Shown: positions 58,920 through 64,000 of the stretch, in pieces
Position numbering within the stretch: the stretch's first letter is position 1
How the letters are laid out: the number at the start of each line of letters is the position of its first letter
Assembly (NCBI GenBank): GCA_020466095.1
Contig: CM035806.1
Span: 148,197,167 to 148,261,166 of the forward strand
DNA: 64,000 bases
Direction of reading: 5' to 3'
Source of the DNA: Chlorops oryzae
Lineage: Eukaryota > Arthropoda > Insecta > Diptera > Chloropidae
The notes under the pieces: model-generated
What the model saw: the letters and a program-made list of their open reading frames with translations, nothing else
Told to the model about the DNA's origin: nothing
The model's database searches: none
Made by a program: the position numbers and the translations under genes

Positions 58920-59094
58920 GCCGCTGTTGTTATTATTGTTCATATTGGCATTTTTCTTCTTGACCAATTCTTCAGCGCTTTTGATTTCATCAAGTGTGAC
59001 ACCCTGTGTAGAACGACGGGTCTCCCGAACACGTTTAGCATGCGCCTTACGCTGAGTTTCGCTCTCTTCGTCACGAACTGGAGGCACAAATGAT
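58920..59094 (-). CDS. Mbs: Mbs exon with the first inhibitory phosphosite (RRSTQGVTL)
   Basis: 175 bp. Acceptor CGCAAACGTAG (AG at 59095-59096), donor GGC|GTAAGT (GT at 58918-58919). It encodes SFVPPVRDEESETQRKAHAK, RVRETRRSTQGVTLDEIKSA and EELVKKKNANMNNNNNSG. The PVRDEESE-QRKA and RRSTQGVTL blocks are almost invariant in MYPT proteins; phosphorylation of this Thr (696 in human MYPT1) by Rho-kinase or related kinases shuts down the phosphatase and so keeps myosin light chain phosphorylated. The first A completes a split Arg codon. The C-terminal Asn run is fly-like padding. The frame continuing past the donor is intron. Confidence 0.98.
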
Positions 59095-59311
59095 CTACGT
59101 TTGCGTATAAATAAGAAAAAATTTATGTATATGTATGTATATATGAGTGTAAGGTATAAATTTTTAGTTTATCAACAGTGACCATGCAGAGAAAGCATGT
59201 TAGGATTAAAACAAAAATAATAAAATTATAACCTTCCTATTCTATTTATCCACTCAATATGTTCCCAAACGATGCAACAATCAACAACGGTTTCCTAGGG
59301 ACAGGCATTTT

Positions 59312-60274
59312 CCCAGCGGCCAAAATGCTTCCTACAGATGCGATGAATCGTAACACATTTTTTTTTTTTTTGGCCGTAGGCGGTAATGCATACGACCTCA
59401 TATACCATCCTAGTATACTTTTGTTCGAGCGTGGTCGGTTTTGTAGAGTGAACGCCTCTAATGCCATCACACAAAGTAAGCTATTAGTAGGCAAGTCGCT
59501 AACTGTCTCGTATACTTTGTAGCTATTGGTAGGCAGTTCGCTACAATCTCGTATACTTTGTAAGCTATTGGTAGGCAGTTCGCCTACAATCTCGTATACT
59601 TTGTAAGCTATTGGTAGGCAGTTCGCCTACAATCTTGTATACATTGTAGCTATGAATAGTCAGGTCGCTTACAGTCTCGTATACTTTGTAAGCTATTGTT
59701 ACGCAGTTCGCCTACAATCTCGTATACTTTGTAAGCTATTGGTAGGCAGTTCGCCTACAATCTCGTATACTTTGTAAGCTATTAATATGCAGGTCGCTTA
59801 CAATCGCGTATACTTTGTAAGCTATTGGTAGGCAGTTCGCCTACAATCTCGTATACTTTGTAAGCTATTAATAGGCAGCTCGCTTACATTCTCGTATACT
59901 TTGTAAGCTATTGGTAGGCAGTTCGCCTACAATCTCGTATACTTTGTAAGCTATTGATATGCAGTTCGCTTACAATCTCGTATACTTTGTAAGCTATTGT
60001 ACGCAGTTCGCTTACAATCTCGTATACTTTGTAAGCTATTGGTAGGCAGTTCGCCTACAGTCTCGTATACTTTGTAAGCTATTAACAGGCAGGTCGCTTA
60101 CAATCTCGTATACTTTGTAAGCTATTGGTAGGCAGTTCGCTTACAATCTCGTATACTTTGTAAGCTATTGATAGGCAGTTCACCTACAATCTTGTATACT
60201 TTGTAAGCTATTAACAGGCAGCTCGCTTACAGTCTCGTATACTTTGTAGGCGGTAGGCACTGTTAGCCGCTGGG
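59312..60274 (+). mobile_element. Minisatellite-bearing CCCAGCGGCC element, copy g (longest array)
   Basis: CCCAGCGGCCAAAATGCTTC start and CACTGTTAGCCGCTGGG end. The head has a poly-T expansion at 59360. About 18 units of the 43-bp repeat, alternating between GCCTAC and GCTTAC forms. Confidence 0.9.
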
Positions 60275-60780
60275 GACTAAAACGAAAGAGTTTCTTTATA
60301 AAAAAGAGAAATTCGCCAGAAGAGGGTTAGTCAAAGTCATTGCTCATTTGTTCAAAAATAAAAAAAACATATCAGACGCGTAAGATTTTGTTAGCCAAAA
60401 CACATAAAAAGGATGCTCTTTTTTTTTGCTAATCATTGAAGCAATATTATTAGTTCCATAGCAAAATGCAAGCAGATTTCAACTTTGGCTGCTGCTGCTG
60501 CAGTAAAGAAAAGCTGAGAAATTCTAATTGGATTTAATTACTTAAAGAAGTTTTTGAAAAAAATTCCAGCAGACATTTTTTGCTTTGTTGCAGCTGCTGT
60601 AGCATCAGAGGACGATGTTGTCAAACTGGAAGGAGACGATGGTTTATTGCTGTGCACACTTTTCATCAATTTATTTATATATAAAAATGTCTATATGTAT
60701 TTATTAATTGAGAATTTATGTATGTACCCATACATATATGAACTCCAATAGAATGAATCAAAATTAGGAAAAACAATTAC
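60275..60780. other. Intron, no gene seen
   Basis: A + frame at 60554-60751 is unrecognised and without splice support. Confidence 0.4.
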
Positions 60781-60897
60781 CTTCGAATTGGTGCACCCGA
60801 TGGTGCTGCCGTATTGGCTGTTGCGGTGGTGTTGTATGCCGGTGTCGATGTTGCAATCACATTTGCAGGGCTTGCAGGTGGTGATGTGAGCTGCTTT
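60781..60897 (-). CDS. Mbs: Mbs Ala/Thr/Pro-rich linker exon
   Basis: 117 bp. Acceptor AATTTGTAG (AG at 60898-60899), donor CGAAG|GTAATT (GT at 60779-60780). It encodes KQLTSPPASPANVIATSTPA and YNTTATANTAAPSGAPIR, with split Arg codons on both sides. It leads straight into RSFVPPVRDEE, as ERRRSYLTPVRDEE does in human MYPT1. Disordered; the two SPP/ASP motifs are possible proline-directed phosphosites. Confidence 0.9.
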
Positions 60898-61512
60898 CTA
60901 CAAATTCATTTGAAGGAGAGAAATTTGCTTAATAAATAATGAATGAAAAAACCAACCTAATAATACAAATGCAATATTGCTTAGCATAGAGAGTTTTGAA
61001 ATTTGATAATTCAGGTAGGAAACGAAAGAGAGAGGAGAGAGAAAGTCTCTAAAAATAGATCTACTTTTTCTTTCTGGCAAATAAGATATACAATGTACTC
61101 TCTCTTAAGCAGACACATGCAGAGGTGTCCGCTTAAGAGGAAACTATTTGAGTGGCAGGATCGCCAGACCAATCTCAAAAATTTTCCGTTTAAGAGGGGT
61201 GTCCGCTTAAAAGGAGTGTCCGCAAGGAGAGAGTACACTGTATAGATGAGCAGAAAATTCTTTACTTTTTGAATGATAAATATGAAGGATAAAGAAATCT
61301 TAATAGACTCAAAGACAGGTTGTATAAACAAAAGAAAGATAATAGAATGAAACGAAACTCGAAAAGCTTTAAAGAAATAAGATTTTTTTTTAATTTAATT
61401 TAAATGAAAATTAATTTAAATTAAAAATAATTTAAATAGCAATTGAAAATGAAATAAAAATTAAAATTCGTTCATTAAAAATTATAAAATTTAAGAAAAA
61501 AAAAAAACAAAC
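60898..61512. other. Intron with one MITE
   Basis: Holds the MITE at 61091-61240. The rest is AT-rich. Confidence 0.5.
61091..61240. mobile_element. pogo-like MITE (CA[A/G]TGTACTCTCT ends), complete copy
   Basis: 150 bp from CAATGTACTCTCTCTTAAGC to GAGAGAGTACACTG, TA on both sides (61089-61090, 61241-61242). Internal GGTGTCCGCTTAAGAGG repeats. A truncated relative is at 545-699. Confidence 0.82.
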
Positions 61513-61896
61513 CTTATGCTTCTATGGTCTTTGAGTGATGCCGATCTCTGTACGGTATTAGTGTGAACTGGGGTATTTAAATTGGTCGTGATGGTAGTAG
61601 TTGTTGATGTGATTGGAGAAATACTTGTTGTTGAAGTTGCAATAGCAGGGGATATTGTAGATGCTGATGAGGTTGTTAAATAAAGCCTTGCAAAAGCAAC
61701 GCTTGAAGGGGGCGCATTGCTGCTTAAACGATTGACCCTGCTTTCGGTGTTGTTATTATTGTTATTAATTTTATTTTTGTTGCTGATGTTACTATTACTG
61801 TTACGGTTATTACTGTTGCTTATCTCAGTGGCCGGTAAAATGGGGCATGAGTTCGCTTTTATACGTGCACGTAATTCATTGTATTTCTGATAGAAT
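61513..61896 (-). CDS. Mbs: Mbs exon, most upstream one in the window
   Basis: 384 bp. Acceptor ATACGCATTCTCAG (AG at 61897-61898), donor ATAAG|GTTTGT (GT at 61511-61512). It encodes FYQKYNELRARIKANSCPIL at its start, then an Asn/Ser run (NNRNSNSNISNKNKINNNNN), a Thr-rich run, and VQRSASLKDHRSIR. The first base completes a codon from an upstream exon that lies outside the window, together with the ankyrin repeats and PP1-docking motif. The function is a disordered linker. QRSASLKDHRS resembles a basophilic kinase site. The GTTTGT donor is weaker than the others. Confidence 0.88.
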
Positions 61897-61897
61897 C

Positions 61898-62447
61898 TGA
61901 GAATGCGTATATGAAAAATTAAAATGTATTAATTTTGCGTTCGTTAATGGTTAGAAATAAACAAATTTTTCCATAAATTGTATACTAATATTTTGTTAGC
62001 TGGCATATATACATACATATATGGGCAATTGTCATACTGGTAACGTTACACATACGTCCGTTTTTTTTTTTTTACATTTCACCTCAAACTTCACAAAACA
62101 CAATGAAAACACTATGTTTTTTGAACCCTGGTGTTAGAAATAACTAAACCTATAATTTGTTTCCTCAAATATTTTTGATCGTAATTGTGGTTAAGGAGCT
62201 ATAAGCGGTTAAAGGTAAAAAAAAAAAATACCTAAACAAAGTAATATAAGTAAGACGCTGTATACATGATGTGTAAGTTAGTAACGAGATTTTTTATTAG
62301 GGTAACATGTTAATTTTAATATTAATATTTTTAATTGATATTTTAAAGTAATGTTAGATATGTTCTAGCACCCTGTTACCTCCCTGGTGCGATTTCCAAA
62401 AACTGAAATGGAATTTCCCAAAAGTTCCGCGTATTAAATTTCATTTT
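61898..62447. other. Intron, no gene seen
   Basis: AT-rich. Neither strand shows an upstream Mbs exon. Confidence 0.4.
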
Positions 62448-62673
62448 CAACCCGATTCTAAATATTCCCGAGGAATTTTTCACTACGAAATTGACAAAAT
62501 AAAATTCTCCCATTCTAAACACACTAGGAAGCGAATATAAAGGGAGCAAGAATTTCGGACATTTTTAAGTAAAGGTCATCACATTCACCCTATTATTGGG
62601 GTTTAGAATACCTTCTTTTTCCGCGGAGAAAAACTCATAGGGAGAAAATTCCCGGGGAATATTAGGTAGGGCT
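62448..62673. mobile_element. Short MITE with CCCGATTCTAAATATTCCC ends, copy 4
   Basis: About 225 bp. CCCGATTCTAAATATTCCC on the left, CCCGGGGAATATTAGGTAGGGCT on the right (partly decayed). Confidence 0.7.
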
Positions 62674-62886
62674 GCATATTTTTCAGACCATTTTTTTTTT
62701 TAAATTACATCCTAAGTACCGCTATAAGTGGGCGGCTATACCGTTAGTAAGTCAGTCATGCGACTCTAGAAAGTATTTGTCTTCTTGAAAAGTCTTGAGA
62801 TGGCAACAAATATTCTTGAAAAAGGTAAAAGTTCTTCTTCTTGCCTTGGAATGCGAGACGGTTGGACGCCTTACGTTAGTATTAAG

Positions 62887-63736
62887 CAGGGACGTGGACC
62901 GGGTGGAAAATTTGCCCGATTAGGTTCGGCAGGTTCGAACCGTGTTTGAACTTTTGAAGTGGTTCGTCAAACCAGGGTTTATCTACTTCTTTGAACCGCG
63001 GTTTCGGTTCGGTTTATCGCTTCGGGAATTTCTCAAACTGAAAAAATTTGTTAACACGTGTCCACCCACATCTAACGCAATTTTTTACCATTTACGGTTA
63101 AAATTTGCACAATAAAATGTTAGTGGTGGTTACCTTACTCATATTAGAGATGGTATCGATACTAATTTCATAAGAATATCGACTTCGATTTTTTTTTTAT
63201 TAATCGGCCTATGGAAGCGACCACTGTGCATGGTTGCAGGCAAAAATGAAACACTGAACCTTTACAAAAAAGGGGTTGGGTTAATGGTTCGGTTCAACTA
63301 TTTGTGAAAAAGTTCGGTTCGGTTAATGGTTCGGTTCATCAGCAGATAGGATCGGTTTTCCGGTTCAAACCCGGTTCGGTTCAAAACCGGTTCGGTTCAA
63401 AACCGGCTCGATTCAAAACCGGTTCGGTTCAAAACCGGTTCGGTCCAAAACCGGTTCGGTCCAAAACCGGTTCGGTTCAAAACCAGTTCGGTTCGAAACC
63501 GGTTGGTTCAAACCGGTTCGGTTCAATACCGGTTCGGTTCAATACCGGTTCGGTTCAATACCGGTTCGGTTCAATACCGGTTCGGTTCAATACCGGTTCG
63601 GTTCAATACCGGTTCGGTTCAATACCGGTTCGGTTCAATACCGGTTCGGTTCAATACCGGTTCGGTTCAATACCGGTTCGGTTCAATACCGGTTCGGTTC
63701 AAAACCAGTTCGGTTCAAACCCGGTTCACTTCCCTG
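62887..63736. mobile_element. hAT-like MITE, copy 3, with an expanded 16-bp minisatellite
   Basis: CAGGGACGTGGACCGGG start, CCGGTTCACTTCCCTG end, perfect 8-bp duplications GTATTAAG (62879-62886, 63737-63744). At its right side the GGTTCGGTTCAATACC unit is amplified (63350-63725). Confidence 0.93.
63350..63725. repeat. 16-bp minisatellite GGTTCGGTTCAATACC
   Basis: More than 20 units, with AAAACC variants on the left and AATACC variants in the homogeneous centre. Because 16 is not a multiple of 3 and no stop arises, the + strand stays open for 163 codons with a 16-residue period (FGSIPVRFNTGSVQYR). This is not a gene. Confidence 0.95.
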
Positions 63737-63744
63737 GTATTAAG

Positions 63745-64000
63745 TATGTATGTATGTGTCATAACAAAAACATTGTGCACAAAAACAAAATGTAACAGTA
63801 CATTGTATACGTCGTACGCAAAGGAATTAGTCATTTGTCTGTTACAAACGATATATCGGGCTGTGGGTACTTCCAAACGGGCATTTTATAAGCGATATGT
63901 CTACTACAAACGCTGTCTGTTAAATCCGAATTCTTATGCACTATTCCGATTACACTCGGAGGAACCGGAGGCTTTGTCTACTATATGTGATAGTCTGTTA
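63745..64000. other. Intron, no feature seen
   Basis: No exon, acceptor-bounded frame or repeat recognised up to the edge. Confidence 0.4.

Noticed and set aside
19500..60240. CRISPR-like appearance of the regularly spaced 43-bp repeats
   Set aside because: The units are contiguous without unique spacers, sit inside transposon ends, and the host is an animal.
63304..63795. 163-codon + strand frame with a 16-residue period
   Set aside because: It is the translation of a 16-bp minisatellite inside a hAT MITE.

Overview
The window is eukaryotic and AT-rich, and it comes from a higher fly (Diptera, related to Drosophila; the family cannot be fixed from sequence alone). All of it appears to lie inside the 3' half of one gene on the minus strand: Mbs, the myosin-binding (targeting) subunit of myosin phosphatase, called MYPT1/PPP1R12A in vertebrates. 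I rebuilt the exons by hand from splice sites. Every junction is in phase, and the exons carry the MYPT hallmarks: the PVRDEE block, the RRSTQGVTL inhibitory phosphosite, the second KRRSTGV phosphosite, and the C-terminal coiled coil/leucine zipper (ELEKRERRAMERKLSELEEE). The 5' half (ankyrin repeats, PP1-docking motif) lies beyond the right edge.

Layout in gene order, right to left. Exons at 61.5-61.9, 60.8, 59.0, 51.1-52.5, 44.8, 44.0, 43.6 and 41.3 kb encode the disordered middle with both phosphosites. An ORF-type exon at 27.0-28.3 kb has its own ATG, no upstream splice acceptor and an in-frame upstream stop, so it looks like the first exon of a short C-terminal isoform. Exons at 26.7, 23.5 and 22.9 kb encode the coiled coil. 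Two alternative 3' exons follow: a terminal one at 15.3-15.4 kb and a second at the extreme left edge (1-78), each encoding a different version of the last leucine-zipper segment.

The introns are packed with DNA transposons and remnants: Tc1 and mariner pseudogenes, hAT elements with 8-bp target duplications, TTAA-flanked piggyBac-like MITEs, TTA-flanked MITEs, pogo-like MITEs, LINE 3' ends with CCTAA tails (one expanded to about 300 bp of the ancestral insect telomere motif), and a broken Ty3/gypsy element. The most distinctive component is a family of elements ending in CCCAGCGGCCAA / TTGGCCGCTGG that carry internal arrays of a 43-bp, hairpin-forming minisatellite. Seven insertions lie between 19 and 60 kb. 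One fills most of a 655-bp intron, and an inverted pair flanks two coiled-coil exons.

No other host protein gene, tRNA or rRNA was found. Most long open frames in the window are by-products of simple repeats or antisense shadows of Mbs exons.
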